Positions 1 to 12,242 of a stretch of DNA of 64,000 bases are shown here, piece after piece. Source of the stretch: Macrophomina tecta (Eukaryota; Ascomycota; Dothideomycetes; Botryosphaeriales; Botryosphaeriaceae). The position numbers were made by a program, and so were the translations under genes. The stretch's first letter is position 1. The number at the start of each line of letters is the position of its first letter. The notes under the pieces are model-generated. The model worked only from the letters and a program-made list of their open reading frames with translations. It was not told the origin of the DNA and did not search any database. Where the stretch lies: contig JAKSGN010000006.1 of the NCBI GenBank assembly GCA_024180945.1, positions 1,736,001 through 1,800,000 of the forward strand. The letters are read 5' to 3'.

Positions 1-448
1 TCTTTTCACGCGCCCAGAACTCATCCAGCAGCTTTGCCCGAGCTTGTGCTTGGTCAAAGAAGATCTCGGTCAAGCAGTTTGTTGTTTGATGAGCGATGGC
101 AGCGCGTTTGCAGAACGCCGTCACCACATCGTACGCTTTCAAGGAACCTTGAGAGAGCTGTTCAAGCAGACCAGTGGCGTCGTAATCCTCAGTGATATGG
201 AATTCCTCTGCGGTCAGTAACCCGCAAGTCCTAGGAACGTTGAGGACGCTGATATCTGATCCTTCATGGATGTTTTCGAGCACAGACCTCGGAAGGTGCC
301 ATTCTTGTGGAATTTTGGCCAGATTGGATCTCCTCTTCTCTGCAGCAAGACGCTGCCACTGTGGCTTCTCCTCGCCCGCGTCTTCGGATTCTGCTGGAGG
401 TTCTCCGAAGATGGTCTCCAAAGCGGAGGTTTTCAAATAGGATGCCAT
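1..448 (-). CDS. Amidase (acetamidase / general amidase family), 5' part, truncated by window edge
   Basis: The frame opens at an ATG ending at 448 and stays open to the window edge, giving the first 149 residues. The segment around residues 115-149 (TAFCKRAAIAHQ, then NCLTEIFFDQA and ARAKLLDEFW) is the conserved N-terminal part of fungal general amidases, which normally continue into the amidase signature with a Ser-cisSer-Lys triad. That catalytic part lies outside the window, so the substrate (acetamide-like, fatty acid amide or other) cannot be told. The residues before it (PQWQRLAAEKRRSNLAKIP, EWHLP) also match the usual leader of fungal acetamidases. No signal peptide is seen. It is divergent from SLD2, sharing a roughly 0.9 kb intergenic region. 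Family call is firm; function within the family is open. Confidence 0.85.
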   Translation of the reverse strand, partial: MASYLKTSALETIFGEPPAESEDAGEEKPQWQRLAAEKRRSNLAKIPQEWHLPRSVLENIHEGSDISVLNVPRTCGLLTAEEFHITEDYDATGLLEQLSQGSLKAYDVVTAFCKRAAIAHQTTNCLTEIFFDQAQARAKLLDEFWAREK

Positions 449-1340
449 CGTCCGCTCTCTAGTTGTTAGCGAACTTTCTAGCTATTGCGTGCAACAGAAG
501 GGAATGTGAAATCACCAAATGGAAGAAATGCGAGCAGAATGTGATGGTGTGACCCGCTCTCGCATATCCCTTTAAATCAGATACCGGAGGGGCAAATCTG
601 GCCCAATGCCAGCCGAAGGGGGTAGGCCGAAGATGACGCTGCATGTCGGCCCCGCCTTGCGAGCGAAAGATCCCTGTAGCGGAGGTAAAGAGCGCGGAGC
701 GCTGAACGGGAGGCGCACAAAACATGAAGAGAAGAAGCGGAATCTCGAGCAGCGCCAGCCATCTCAGGGTCCTCAACTAGACTGTTTGAGATCCGGAGGG
801 CAAATCGCAACTACAACAGCCTAGCAGGCACAGGAGGACTTGGGATTTCGCGGGGCCATTGCACGGAAATGGCATAAGTAGCCGAACTTGAATCCGAAGG
901 AAAGGAAGCAAAGAGAGAAGGCATGACAGATGGCTTTGAATATTCATGCGAAAGCAGGCTATTGCTTTTACCAGAGGCATTGTTGCATGCCCTGCAAGCT
1001 CTCAACGCTCGCGCATGAAGCGGCATCGACTTTTGGGAGATGCTCCGTTGCTGGTCAGCGTGGGAAACACCAACCGCCCAGGCAACCCAGGTGGTCAGGA
1101 AGAACGGTCCTGCGACAATGCAAACGAGGCGCAGGGAGCGCTAAGAGAGGACCTTGTGGATGGTGGATGGTGTTGAATGGTGTTTTGGATGTCATAGCTT
1201 CAAGTGGGTCGGACGCGCCCAGAGTCGCGTCGCGTTTTCGCGCCGTCGTCGATACCCCCCGGCTCCTCGCTGCACCGCGTCCTTCTCTCTCCGCAACCAC
1301 ACCCGCCATTCTACCCCCACGCCCATTTCTACAACCAGCC
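449..1340. other. Intergenic, shared divergent promoter region of the amidase and SLD2
   Basis: About 0.9 kb between two divergent start codons. Short open frames on both strands here show no recognisable protein features and conflict with each other, so I call none. The last 100 bases before the SLD2 ATG are pyrimidine-rich (runs of CCCC, TTCTCTCT), as is common for fungal 5' leaders. I see no clear TATA box. Confidence 0.6.
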
Positions 1341-2988
1341 ATGGCCTCCGTCGTCGATCCTGCGCTGGCCGACCAGTGCAATGCCATTCGTGTCGACCTC
1401 AAGGCCTGGGAGAAGGAATTTGCCAAAAGCAATGGTGGCCGCAAAGCAGGACGCGCCGATATCAAGGCCAACCAGGACATTGGTATGCTGTTGTCCGGCT
1501 CGAGAGAAGGCCTTGCGAACTGATCCAAGTGCTGTAGCCGCCAGGTACAAGGAATACCACAGGTTGCGCGATATACTCGACGGCAAATCCAAACCCCAGC
1601 CGCCTGCTCCCGCATCTCCCAAACGCAAAGCAGACCCTCCCATCGCCGGATTTTCCCAGACACCTACCAAAAAGGCGAGGACAACCGCCGCCACACCGAC
1701 GCGTCGCGGCATCGACATACTCCGTCATCCACGCGACGATATGCTGCACCTCTCGCCCTCAAAACTCTTCAGCCCAACCGCCCACTTGCAGCCTGCCATG
1801 CTGGGTCCTACCCCTCAGAAAGACGGCATCGTGCTCGGCCTCTTCGACCTCCTCCCCACCGACTCCCCCACCAAGCAACAGCCGCAGCAGCGCACCGTCC
1901 TCGGCGCCCTTGATCCCAACAACCTGCAAACCCCAAAAAAGCGAAAAACATCCGACCTGCACACCGACGACGACGAGGACGACGAGCTGCAATGGAGCGG
2001 CAAGATGGCGCGAATGGGCCGCACGCCCGTGTCCGAAGGCAAGCGGCATTTCCTCGATCAGTTCGCAACACCGCAGAAGAGGCGGGGCCACGACCAGCGC
2101 GAGGCTGAGACGCCGTCGTCTCGCGGCCAGGCTACCACCCCGGTCTTTCTACGCAGGGACTTCAGGCCCATGCCCGCACTGGCCGAGCAGCCAACGAGCC
2201 CGCGCATCCCGAGGAAACCGAGGTCGTTCACGCGGACGCTGAGCACGATCTTGCAGGAGCGTAGGAGGGAGAAGGAGGAGGATGCGCGGAAGGAGGCGGA
2301 GGCTAAGAGGCAGGCTGAGCTGGAAGCCGAGGCGGCGGAACGCGAGAATGACCCTGATGACGATGAGGAGGAGGCCATGCGTGAAATGGAAGACGGGTAT
2401 GTGCCTGCTCCCGCCGCGCCTGCGGAGAAGCCTTCGAACGTGTTGGTGGAAGACAGCCAGTTCGACATGAAGCTCGGCGCGGATGGCGAGAACGTTTCAG
2501 ACTCCGAGGGCAGCGAGGCCGGAGCAACCGGCCAGCCCCGCAGATTGTGGAAGAAGAAAGGCGCGAAGAGGCAGACGCGCAGAGTCAACATGCGTCCCGT
2601 CAGGAGCAGACCACCGCCTCAACAGCCACAAACCACCGCAACCCTCGACTCTGGAGATGAGAGCGACGCCACAGTCGCAGAGACTCAGCTCCCTGCGAAC
2701 CAAGCCGAACCTCCTTCCGAGGCGTTCGACGACAGTGACTCCACGGCCGTCGAGGACGAGCGTGATGAGTTGGAGCACACGCCAAAGAAGCGCAAGGCCC
2801 AGAGCGACAAGAAGAAGCAAGCGGAGGCTCAAGAACCTGCAACCAAGAAGCCCGCCGAGAAGGAGAGCGTAGTCAAAAAGGCGGCGCGCAAAATCAGCGC
2901 TCAGGCGCACGCCAACTTCCGCAAGCTCAACATCAAGAACAAGAACTCCAAAGCAAACGGGCGTGGCTGGGGTCGCAACAGGAGATGA
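1341..2988 (+). CDS. SLD2: DNA replication regulator SLD2 (DRC1)
   Basis: Model: exons 1341-1482 and 1538-2988, one 55-nt intron, 530 residues. The N-terminus (LKAWEKEFAKSNGGRKAGR, then AARYKEYHRLRDIL across the splice) is the conserved Sld2/RecQL4 N-terminal homology. Sld2, once phosphorylated by CDK, bridges Dpb11/TopBP1 to the Cdc45-GINS loading step at replication origins in the nucleus. In agreement, the first half is dense in full CDK sites of the S/T-P-x-K/R type: I count about nine (for example TPTK, SPSK, SPTK, TPKK, TPQK). The middle has an acidic coiled-coil-like stretch (EEDARKEAEAKRQAELEAE) and the C-terminus is basic (HANFRKLNIKNKN...GWGRNRR), as in fungal Sld2. The start was chosen at 1341 because the conserved N-terminus lies in exon 1, in another frame than the long downstream frame; a finder ignoring the intron would start wrongly upstream at 1204. 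Confidence 0.9.
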
Positions 2989-3855
2989 ACACATCATCTC
3001 CGTCGGTACGCGGTGAGTGAGTGAGGCTATTATCGCTCATCCAGAGGAGGTACGATAGAGGACAGTTAGGAAGGCGTCGCGAGTGGAGCTGTGCGGGAAG
3101 GGTGAGGCAACAACTTGTCACTGGTACGTCCACTCCGGGTTCGATGTCCACCCCGTGATCTCTTCGATCTCAATCTTGGTTTGCGATTGGAGATACTGGG
3201 GTTCGAGCGTCACCCAGAACCGGACGGAACTACTGGCCCAGGCCTCGTCCCCATCCTTGCTGTAAAGATTTTTCTTTTCTCACCTATCGCGCCCACAGCT
3301 CTCTCTGCGTTTTCCTTCGAATCGTCAACGCATTCCCTCCCCGTCTTTCTATTTTCACTCCAGTTCCTTTGGGCTTTGCATGCATAGGCATTCGGGCGTT
3401 CTTCTCTTATCCGGCGGCACGCACATTGAAGGGAAATAGGCCGTGGCTGGTTGTTGCTAATCCTTCGCTATCTCCATTTCCAACGAACGGTCCGAAGCAT
3501 CATTCGGCAAAGGACAGCATTGCAAGGCGTATTTTACTGGAATTGAACACTTTACTCTTAGAAAGCATTGCATTAGTAACTGCTCTACACACGAGCAATG
3601 AATGATTCAACTACAAGGTCATTTACCATAGTGACGAGCACATAGCGAACATGTCAAAAGCGAACCGATGTATGTTCTATACGCTCGAATTCCATCTAAG
3701 CGACTTTAACGCCCAACGTCTCTCTTTTTCTCCCGCTCCTTCATATCCTATACACTCACAATGCACGCAGATCTCTTTCATCTCTTCCCTCGTCAGATTC
3801 GCATACAAAGGTCAAGAACCCCACCAAATCCCAATCATACACCCAGGCCAACCAT
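2989..3855. other. Intergenic, convergent 3' ends of SLD2 and the UGGT gene
   Basis: About 0.87 kb holding the two 3' untranslated regions. The part next to the UGGT stop is pyrimidine-rich on the plus strand. Only short, unconvincing open frames; nothing else seen. Confidence 0.6.
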
Positions 3856-6800
3856 CTACAGCTCATCATGCGTCTTTCCCTCCTTCTTCTTCTCCTCCTC
3901 CCTCTCCCTCTCCACCTCCTGCGCTTGCCTCTCCACCTTCTCCAACAACTCTCTATCCTCTTCATCCACCACAACCCCCGCTGCAGCGCCGGCCTCACCC
4001 TGCGCCCTCGCCTTCCTGGCCAACGCCGCAATCTCCTCGTCATACACCGTCCACTCAGGCACCTGCCTGCGCGCCCTCTCCAGCTTCGGCTCCTTAGTCT
4101 GCGGATTGTTGCATAGATCGATCGTGCGCGCGTCCTTCAGACTCTCATCGCTGCACCACGTCTCGCACCACAGCCACTCCTGGGGCAAGCTATGGATGGG
4201 CAGCACGACCTGCATATTATTCGGCAAGTCCTGGTCGAGGTTGGACAGCGAGTTGGGATCGGCCGAGAGCTGCTGGTACTGCTGGCGGAGGCGGTCGCCG
4301 GCGGCGAGGCGGCGGAAGGCATTGAGGTCGACGACGTACAGCGCCGAGATGTGGTAGGGGCGGCCTTTCAGGAAGTTCTTCCAATAGCCTTGCTTCCAGA
4401 AGCGGAAGCCCTCCATCTCGGTGCGTGAGTCGCACATGGGCGTGAAACCGTAGGGCGCGCCGCCGAGGTCGAGCGTGACCAGGTCGTACATGTCGGTGCG
4501 CACGACCTGGTCGGCGTCGACGAAGATGACCTTGTCGAGGTCGAGTGGGAAGAGCACGTCGAGGAAGAGGATCTTGTAGCCCCAGATCTCGCGCTGTTTT
4601 TCCTTCTGGCCGCGTAGCCAGTGCGGCCACTTATAGGTGACCATCTCGTAGTCGAAGTTGTAGGCCGCCGCAAGCGTGGGCAGGAAGGATTTGAATGAGG
4701 GAGAGAGGAATTGCTCGATGAACCAGAACTTGACAGTGTGCTTGGTGTGCTTCATGACGGAGACCATCATGATGTTGAGCATGCGTTCGTACAGGTGGCC
4801 GCTGGCGACGGAGAAGATGTTGATATCAGCATGGGGGGAGGATGCTGCTTTGAGATCAGTAGACAAGCCAACGGATCTGAGGGTTTTTTGGATCATACCA
4901 CCGGTCTTGACGCCTTTGAGGCCGACCTTCGAGAGGATACCATCGGCAAGCGCGGCACCTTTGGCGGCCAGATTCTCAACCATCGAGGATGGCGCCTCGA
5001 GCACATCTTCGTCCTCCTTACCAGCTCTCCGGGAAAGGCGAGGGTATAGAGTCACGCCCTTGAAGTCCATGAGCGCAATCTCTTGAGTGCGATCGCCAGG
5101 TTGCGGGCTCCATCCCAATGTTCCCGCGCTGTCGATGCGGAAGATTTCCTGACTACGTCCCGGCTGCAGTTCGATGCTGAAGAATCCTGGATTCGCCTTG
5201 AACTGGAAGTAGCCAAGATTGGCCATGATGATAGTGTCGGCATAGCGAGGGTTGGAGGCAGTGCGGAGATCGAGCTGGGCACCACGGGGGTACATGCCAG
5301 TGGTCATATCACGCGAATGGCCCTCGATCAAGATATACTCGAGCTCATAGATAGCGTCAATAGATGATTGACCCTTGAGCTGGCTCAGCTTGATGTTGTC
5401 TAGGTCGTGAATCGATTCCTTAGCAGCGACAACCCATTGAGGCGGGACGTCAAGGCCGAGGTTCAGCAACGCTTCAGATGGGATACCCTCAAACTTAGCC
5501 TGCAGTGTCTTGGTAGAACCGTCTTCGTCAAACGATGGCTTGGAATCAAGAACATAGCGGTAAAACCGCTTGACGGGGAGTTCATCTAGCCTTTCCTTAG
5601 GGTTGAGAAAGAGACGCATGTGAACGCCGCTCAACTCTGAGAGCACCTTGAAGATAGGCAGCCATCGCTGGGCAGCCTCCGACGAAGGATCAACAGAAGC
5701 AACGATCTGAATGGTAGCTTTATCAATGTCACCAGTCTTGATGCAGGTGTGCGTATCGTTCCAGAACTTGAAGACGTCGCGGCGCGTGGTTGGCGGGGAG
5801 TCGAAGATGCCTTCAGGGATATCGGAAACGGTAGAGAGAGCAACCAGAGAGGTGAACTGAGCCAATGAAGCAGGCGACTGAATCTTCTTCTCCAGGCCCA
5901 AGTCTATGATGGCCCTAGCTGCCGGCTCGATGCGCTTCTTCCTCTCATATTTCAGCAGATTCTCAAGGTCATCCTCTGTCAATGGCCTCCTCTTGCGAAG
6001 AGGGCCAATAGTCCTGCCGTTCAAAACGAGTGATTCGCGACCAGCATCACCATCCAGAGCGCGGATGAGCGGCTTCATGGAAGACCAGAACTCCTCAACC
6101 TCTTTAATTTCCTGAGCAGTCGGCTCGAAATCCTCTGGCAAATCCTCCATCTCGGTCTTGCCTGCATTCTTGTACAGAAGATAGGCCATTCTGGACCGGT
6201 GATCGACATCGCCCGTGTGGATAAAGATGGTCTCGAGGTCGCCGTGATTTGAGCTGAACTGGTAGGCGTCGGCAAGAAGGTTCGCGCCAGCGTTGGAGTC
6301 GAAATCGCCAAGTACGATGAGCTGCGCCCATTGGAACCACTCAGAGTCATCCGCAGCATTGAAGCGAGGTAGTCTTTCAATAAGGTCGCCGTGCTCGGCA
6401 TAGATCTGAGCAAGGTTGAGGTGTTTGATGTCCTTCTCGTCTTCGGGAATCACGAGGGGGTTGCGTCTCAGGGTGGAGTTGGCCAGGAAAACTTCGGGCA
6501 ACCAGTCGTCACCGTCCTGATCAAACTGCTCCTCAAAGACGCCCTTTTGAATCATGCTGAGGTCTTGCGACACCCTCATGCTCATGGTCGAGAGCCACTC
6601 GTCATTGCGACGGAGTGCGACGCCGTTCACGAAGAAAGGGGGCGAGTTGCCGTCGGCCGCCAACCTCCTTAGCCAGTCAGAGGCTCCCTTGACACGGTCA
6701 ACAACACTCTTCTCCTCGAAAAGTTCCTCGAATGTCTTCGCGGCACGGTTGCCACGAATCTTTGCGCCCTCTGTAACAGTGTAAAATGCAGTCTTGGAAG

Positions 6801-8625
6801 GCTCGGTGATCTCTTTCAGCTTGAGAGACTGCGAACATGTTAGTGTATCTCTGAGCACGAAGAAGAGCAACCACTTACGTGCTCAAGGTACTGCAGAACG
6901 GCACCCAGGCCATAGTACTCTTGAAGGTAGTAAACAACGTGAGCTTGTCTTTCCGCCCTGATGTTCTTCGTGGACGGCACAAGACCCCAGCGGAGGGCCA
7001 ACTTGCGCTTGACCATGTTTTGCAGGGTTTCCACGAGAAGAGTGGTGTCGAGAGGATGGGTAAGGTCAAGGGGAATGATGACGTTTTGGATATCTCTCTT
7101 CACGCTGGGCAAGGTTCCTGGATAAGTTGGCTGGAGGAGCTTTGTGGTTGTCAGCAAAAGTGCGAGCTCAATGAGTACGATCGATCACTTACCGCGCGGA
7201 GGCTCTCGGGCCACTCTGCATACCGCTTGTCCTTCTCAAGATTGTTCAGGAACATGATGACATTGCCGCCCTCAATCGCGTCCCTCCAGTCATATCGCTG
7301 CGGCTCATCGTTGTCCTTTGCTTTTGCGATCGCGTTGTTGGAAAGGACGCCGATGGCCTCGGGCGGAGCAAATCCAAGCTTGCGAACGCCATTGATGATC
7401 TGCCTCTCGCGGCGGAGATGCTCAAGCAGGGCGAAAGCGTCCACGTCACGAGGCATGACCTGCACACCATTGATCCACAGGATATTGTAACCGGGAGGCA
7501 AGATGGCCGCTCTGTTTTCTTTGTGCTCCTTCAGGAATTCCTCGGAGACCTCATGGGCAGCAATGGCGGAAGAGTGCTTCGGGAAGTCCTGGGAGAGCTT
7601 GAGCAGAGTATCCAACGGATCTTCGGAGCCCATGACGAAGCTGCCAGCTTTCAAGCCAAGGCCCTTCAGCTCAGACTCGGAAAGTGGCTTCAGGTCGGTA
7701 ACCTCCTGGTCCTGCAAGATTGTTTGCGCGGCATCCGAAGCCGGCTTATCCGCAGCCTCCTCAGCCTGGCGGTCATCGATGACGATGTAGTCGGTCCTCT
7801 TGAGCGCCAACTCGACGCCATATCCATGGACCGCCTGCGGTTCATAGCGAAAGTTCTTGGGAGGCTTGTGGCGGAGCTTGTACGAAGACGCACCTGCCTC
7901 GGCGGTTTTGATTACGGTCTTGTGCAGCTTGCGGAAGCTAGGCGAGGTGATGTCGGCGTACAGAATCGAAGCAACCGGGCGGCGCTCGAGGCTCAAGGGG
8001 CGATCGAAGGGGAGATCGGCAGTTCTAGGGTCATTGTCAGCAAGTTACGGCAGCCTGCAGCGGCACAATGCAGCCTACCTCGCATCCTTGACCAGGCCGT
8101 GTTCCTTATCCAGTTCCGGAGAGCAGTATTGCTTCCCGTCGAGCAGAACCCACGAGTCGCACTCCTCGCCTTGCTCGGCCTCCAACGACGGCTCGACGGA
8201 GGTGTTGTAGAACTGGTAATGTGCCTCAATGCGGGGTGCGGCGGTATGGATTGAGAGGGCTAATTGGAAGGAGGATAGCGCATCCGGGTCGGTGATGTGT
8301 CCATCGTCCTGAAGGAGCTTCAGGAAGGATTCGTACAGTTCTTTCTCGGTGGACTGGGAATCGAAGTAGCCGTTGGCTATGCGGTCGAGGAGAGGGAAGT
8401 AGGCGGTGGAGTTCTCATCAGCTGCCGTCTCCCTAGTATGCATCAGCTCTGCAATCGAACAGACGCACCGCCGGGCACTTACAGCAGCTCGACCAGGTAG
8501 GGAGGAGAGTTGAAACGAGCTTGCAGGGCTACGTTGATGGGCGGGCTTGCGGTGGCGGAATGCGGGCTCAGAGCAGCCAGCAGCAAGGCCGTCTGGCTGC
8601 TGAGCAGCCATTGACCGGCCCTCAT
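3856..8625 (-). CDS. UDP-glucose:glycoprotein glucosyltransferase (UGGT), ER folding sensor
   Basis: Model: complement of 8483-8625, 8079-8432, 7193-8024, 6879-7139, 3856-6828 (five exons, introns 49-54 nt, all GT-AG), 1520 residues, the usual UGGT length. UGGT re-glucosylates the N-glycans of misfolded glycoproteins in the ER lumen so that they re-enter the calnexin cycle. Residues 1-26 form a signal peptide (leucine/alanine core ending SATA-SPP). The long middle holds the thioredoxin-like and beta-sandwich sensor region. The C-terminal GT24 catalytic domain begins near HLYERMLNIMMVSVM and includes VIFVDADQVVRTDMYDL, with the DxD metal/nucleotide-sugar motif at residues 1301-1303, then GFRFWKQGYWKNFL and SNLDQDLPNNMQ. 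The protein ends HDEL, the ER retrieval signal. The start at 8625 gives the signal peptide and leads correctly through intron 1. Homologous to S. pombe Gpt1; S. cerevisiae Kre5 is the divergent relative. Confidence 0.96.
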
Positions 8626-11357
8626 TGTGATCGAAGACGGCGCGTGTGCAGAAGCGTTCCCAACAGGTGCTTAGGGCGGTGTTGCGGACGTGGGGCTGGC
8701 GGAATGGCGGGCACTAGCAGCAGCGGCAGCTTGCGGCGACTGCGCGCATGTCGTGGAGAAGTTCAGGATCGAGAAATGGGTCCTTGATCCACGCCAGGCA
8801 CCTTGTATTTAAGCGCGAGGGATCAGGAGGCGGTCCGGAGTGAAGGGTCTTTGGAGGCTCGCCAAAAACGTCTCGACCATCCAGCAGCTGAAACACAGGC
8901 GGGTGTTGATAGCTGTCATCAATTCTCGGGAGAGCTACTGCACGTCCCCGCCAAGTCGCGCTCGACCCCCGTCTCCCTCTGCGGCCAATGATGGCTCCGC
9001 ATCCCCGGCTCCACTCCGATCTTTCTCTCACTCGTCCTCGATTTGCATCACCGCCCTTCTGCACTTCCAGCGCCATCCCAGCACCTACCATTGCCAGCAG
9101 GCCTGCCGTGCCAGCGCGATCTCCAACCGCCACCACCTCGCAGCCGACGATAATACGCACTAGCCTTCAGCCTGAAGCGCAAGGGATCGAGCAAAACTCC
9201 AGACGCGCGTGAAGAGTCTTCGCGCCCTGTCAGCTGAGAAGCTCTCTCTCTAGAACAAAGGTACATTGGCTTTGAGGCTTGGGGAGGTGCGTCCTTTGGA
9301 CACCTCGGGCAGATTGATCAATTGCGAAGCTCCCTTTCGACGATCTCGTGAAGAGACAGCGAACTACTAACTCATACACTACCTGCTTCACTCCTGCTCG
9401 TGAAGACAAACAGTTGTACCTTTGCGCGCGGGTCAAACCCCACCTCCGCCTGTTTGCGTGAGTTTGGTGTACCTTATTCTGCATGGAAGAGTGTTCTTGA
9501 AGCACGGAAGGAAGTCAGGCCGCCGCCGGTGAAGGCGACGATGACAGATTGGGCACGCGCAGCGTGAACTGCTTTTGCTGTTCGACTGCGTCATCGCAAA
9601 CCCACGAGTATGGCGAGGCCCACGAACTCTACCTCCAGTTCTGTTCAAGTTTGTCTATCGTTTGCCTCGATTTTCCACGCTCCGTCTGCGTTGGGAGTGA
9701 TGGCCAGGGCATTGCATTGTCCGCCTCAAGGACCCAGGCCTGCTATGATCCGCGCGCACACTGGCCCAAACCACATCCACAACGCTTCCATGGTGGCTTG
9801 TAAACGTTCCCTCAATCTTCCACATGCCTCTACAGCCTCCCTGCCCATGCGGCTGCCCGTTTGGTTACTCCATTAGTCAAGCGCACATGCTCACACCCCT
9901 GCACAGACCCCGTGATACCCTCCTCCAACCCTCTGCTCCTCTTCTTCTTCTTCTTTTTTTTTCTTCAGATCTCTTTGCCCTTTGGCTTAGGTCAAGTGAA
10001 ATAACTGTTCATTTTTACTTAATCTCTGAAATCTCCCTATGGTGCAGCGAGGATTAATTAGTTTGTGGACTCGGCTCCTCGGTCACTGAGCTCCGCTCAT
10101 ATTCTTGGGGCACAGTGTCGCCTCTACTGCACTGACGGAGGTTGACGCAATAGGCAATCAACGGCCGATTGTCCAAAGGCTTTCGTTATTGTCTTCAGCA
10201 GGCCTGGAGCTTCGAGGGAGAAGCATTCTACTTTCATATCCGCTGAGCCTTCTTGCATGCCTGCCCGCCATTTCGTCCGAGTACCTCCTGCCGTTGAGCC
10301 GCGCCCGCGGCACCGCTGTGTTGAAGTGTTCGGATGTTTCGTTGCGCATCGCGAGCTCCTCGCGATGGGGAGGTTTCGCAGCGCGTCACGACCCAACCTA
10401 TTGCCGAGCAGCACAGCCAGCGGCGTCGTTCAGCGCTGAAAGGAATAGAAGCGCCAGCACAGCGCGCATTGCCGCTGCAGCCCTGTCTACGCGATGGCAG
10501 GCTGGGCCAAGTTACGGCGGCCGACAGACAGCCAGATCTTCCTCGCAACTACCGCCATATGCGCGCCCTCTTTTGCGTGCGAGGTTCGAACGTAGGAGCG
10601 GCGCACCATTTCCCTGACGGCGGTGGTGTTGAGCTCTCTGGTTCTGTATATCACGATGCACGCACTTCGCCGCGAAAGGAGCAAGGAAAGCCGGACGAGT
10701 GTATCCAGCACGCCAAAACGACGAGCCAGGTGCGCAGAGTGACGGCGTCTGCTGCGATAGCCAGATCTGCAATGTCCTGGGCCTCACAATCAATGCGATG
10801 GGCGCGTCGCCGCGGGCAAGAACAGCTCGCTTGGCCGGCAGAGCGTGCGCGTTGGCAACCGCCTACGCATCCACAATCATCGTGAGCTGCGCCTTGACGT
10901 GTTTCCAGGTTCAGCCTCCGCTTCAATTGCTCACTCATCGTCATAACAGCTTTGCCCGTCCTCCACGTGAACCGATCCAGCAGGATGTGGCGAGCCTCTT
11001 GCTCCATCTTGAGTCTTCCGATCCCAATGCGAAGCCCATCAGCGCCCCCCCCCCCCCCCCCCGGGGTCTTCGAACCCACGAAAGCACCGGATTCCAGAAT
11101 GGATCTTTCCACTGCGCCAGAAATCTTTCCACCACGCGGCCCGCATCCGAATACCTAACAACACGGACTACACGAAGCCTTGATTCATCACAGCGGGTGC
11201 GGAGTCCGAAGGGCGAGGTTGGAGCAGACACACAACCGCGATGAGATGGACTCCATCACAAACTGACCGCTCATCGGACCACGGCTTCCACAGACGACAC
11301 CACAAATGATCGTCCTCCAGCCCATCTACATCCGCCCCCGCTTACAGAAACGCCCCT
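8626..11357. other. Intergenic region, 2.7 kb, no supportable gene
   Basis: Lies between the UGGT start and the SDR stop. A TATA-like TATTTAAG at about 8807-8814 could serve UGGT. Several short frames on both strands (for example 9549-9876, 10334-10885) have arginine/proline/serine-rich, low-information translations and overlap frames on the other strand; I treat them as chance. Contains a short T-rich run near 9953-9965 and an 18-C homopolymer at 11045-11062. Confidence 0.55.
11045..11066. repeat. Homopolymer C18 followed by G4
   Basis: Eighteen consecutive C, then GGGG, directly readable in the sequence. The longest G/C homopolymer I found in the window; its exact length is uncertain because such runs are error-prone in sequencing. 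Confidence 0.9.
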
Positions 11358-12242
11358 CTACTCCTCCGGGTACACCATCTTCCTACTTACGCCCCCATCC
11401 AGCACGACCTCCTCCGCCGTCACGAACCCGCTCTCCGCCAAAAACAGCACCGCCCTCGCGACATCCTCAACCCTTCCCACCCTGCCCGCCGGATGCCACG
11501 CATGATCCGCCTCGCCGAGTGCTTGGCCCCAACGCCTCCCCTCGCGATCCGCCGCCGCATTCTCATCATCGACATCGACCCAGCCAGGCGTGACGGCATT
11601 GACCCTGATGCCGTAAGCCTCGCCCAACGACACCGCCATGCTGCGCGTCAGCCCCAGCAGCCCCGCCTTCGCCGCGCTATACGCCTCGTGGTTTGGCTCC
11701 GCCTGCCACGCGCGCGTCGACGACACATTCACAATGCAGCCTGGGGGGCGCTGCTCGCCTTCTCCTCGCGCCGCCTTGAGCATGGGCACGCACAGCCTCG
11801 CGAGCAGGAAGGGCGCCGTCAGCCCGACGGCGATCTTGGTGTCCCACTCGCGCTCGATGGCGTCGTCTTCGTCGTCCATGCGCCTCTCCGCGCTCCAGAC
11901 GTGCGGCGTGGCGAAGGCGTTGTTGACGAGGACGTCGAGGCGGCCGTGGAAGAAGGACGAGTCTGCTTGCTTGACGGCATGCTTGAGGGCGGCGCGGTCG
12001 GCGAGGTCGACGACGGCGCCGTTGAAGGGGCGGTCGGAAGGCGAGGATGATGATGCCGAGGGAGACTTGGCCGCCCAGGAGGAGGCGAGGCCAAGCGTGT
12101 TCTCCAGCTCGGCGCTGTTCGCGTCGAGGAGGTAAACGCGGTGGCCGCGCGAGAGGAGGGTGCGGGTCAGGCCGCGGCCGATGCCGCGGGCGGCGCCGGT
12201 GATGAGGTAGTTCATGGGCCTCTCGGAGGAGACGGAGGCCAT
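11358..12242 (-). CDS. Short-chain dehydrogenase/reductase (classical SDR)
   Basis: Single-exon gene, 294 residues from the ATG at 12242 (MASVSSERP). It begins almost directly with the Rossmann strand NYLITGAARGIGRG, which holds the TGxxxGxG cofactor motif. Further SDR landmarks: DVLVNNAFA (the NNAG-type motif), the catalytic Ser in IVNVSSTRAW, YSAAK as the YxxxK catalytic pair, and a PGW motif after the active site; the tail FVTAEEVVLDGGVSRKM matches the usual FVTGxxxxVDGG ending. The residue after the second Rossmann strand is Asp (YLLDAN), which suggests NAD rather than NADP, an inference only. Substrate unknown. An in-frame ATG 27 nt downstream (12215) is also possible; the frame stays open further upstream to 12401, but that extension is low-complexity and unlikely to be translated. 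Confidence 0.9.
   Translation of the reverse strand: MASVSSERPMNYLITGAARGIGRGLTRTLLSRGHRVYLLDANSAELENTLGLASSWAAKSPSASSSSPSDRPFNGAVVDLADRAALKHAVKQADSSFFHGRLDVLVNNAFATPHVWSAERRMDDEDDAIEREWDTKIAVGLTAPFLLARLCVPMLKAARGEGEQRPPGCIVNVSSTRAWQAEPNHEAYSAAKAGLLGLTRSMAVSLGEAYGIRVNAVTPGWVDVDDENAAADREGRRWGQALGEADHAWHPAGRVGRVEDVARAVLFLAESGFVTAEEVVLDGGVSRKMVYPEE

Noticed and set aside
1055..1663. 202-codon minus-strand frame over the SLD2 start
   Set aside because: Overlaps conserved SLD2 exon 1, the intron and exon 2 on the other strand; translation has no recognisable feature.
3130..3145. GGGTTCGATGTCC resembling a tRNA B box
   Set aside because: One extra base compared with the consensus, and no cloverleaf or A box around it.
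7418..8254. 278-codon plus-strand frame opposite the UGGT N-terminal half
   Set aside because: Mirror image of real UGGT exons; it crosses UGGT introns without change and its Leu/Arg-rich translation has no domain.
10334..10885. 183-codon plus-strand frame upstream of the SDR
   Set aside because: No motif, heavy overlap with opposite-strand frames, composition typical of random GC-rich sequence.
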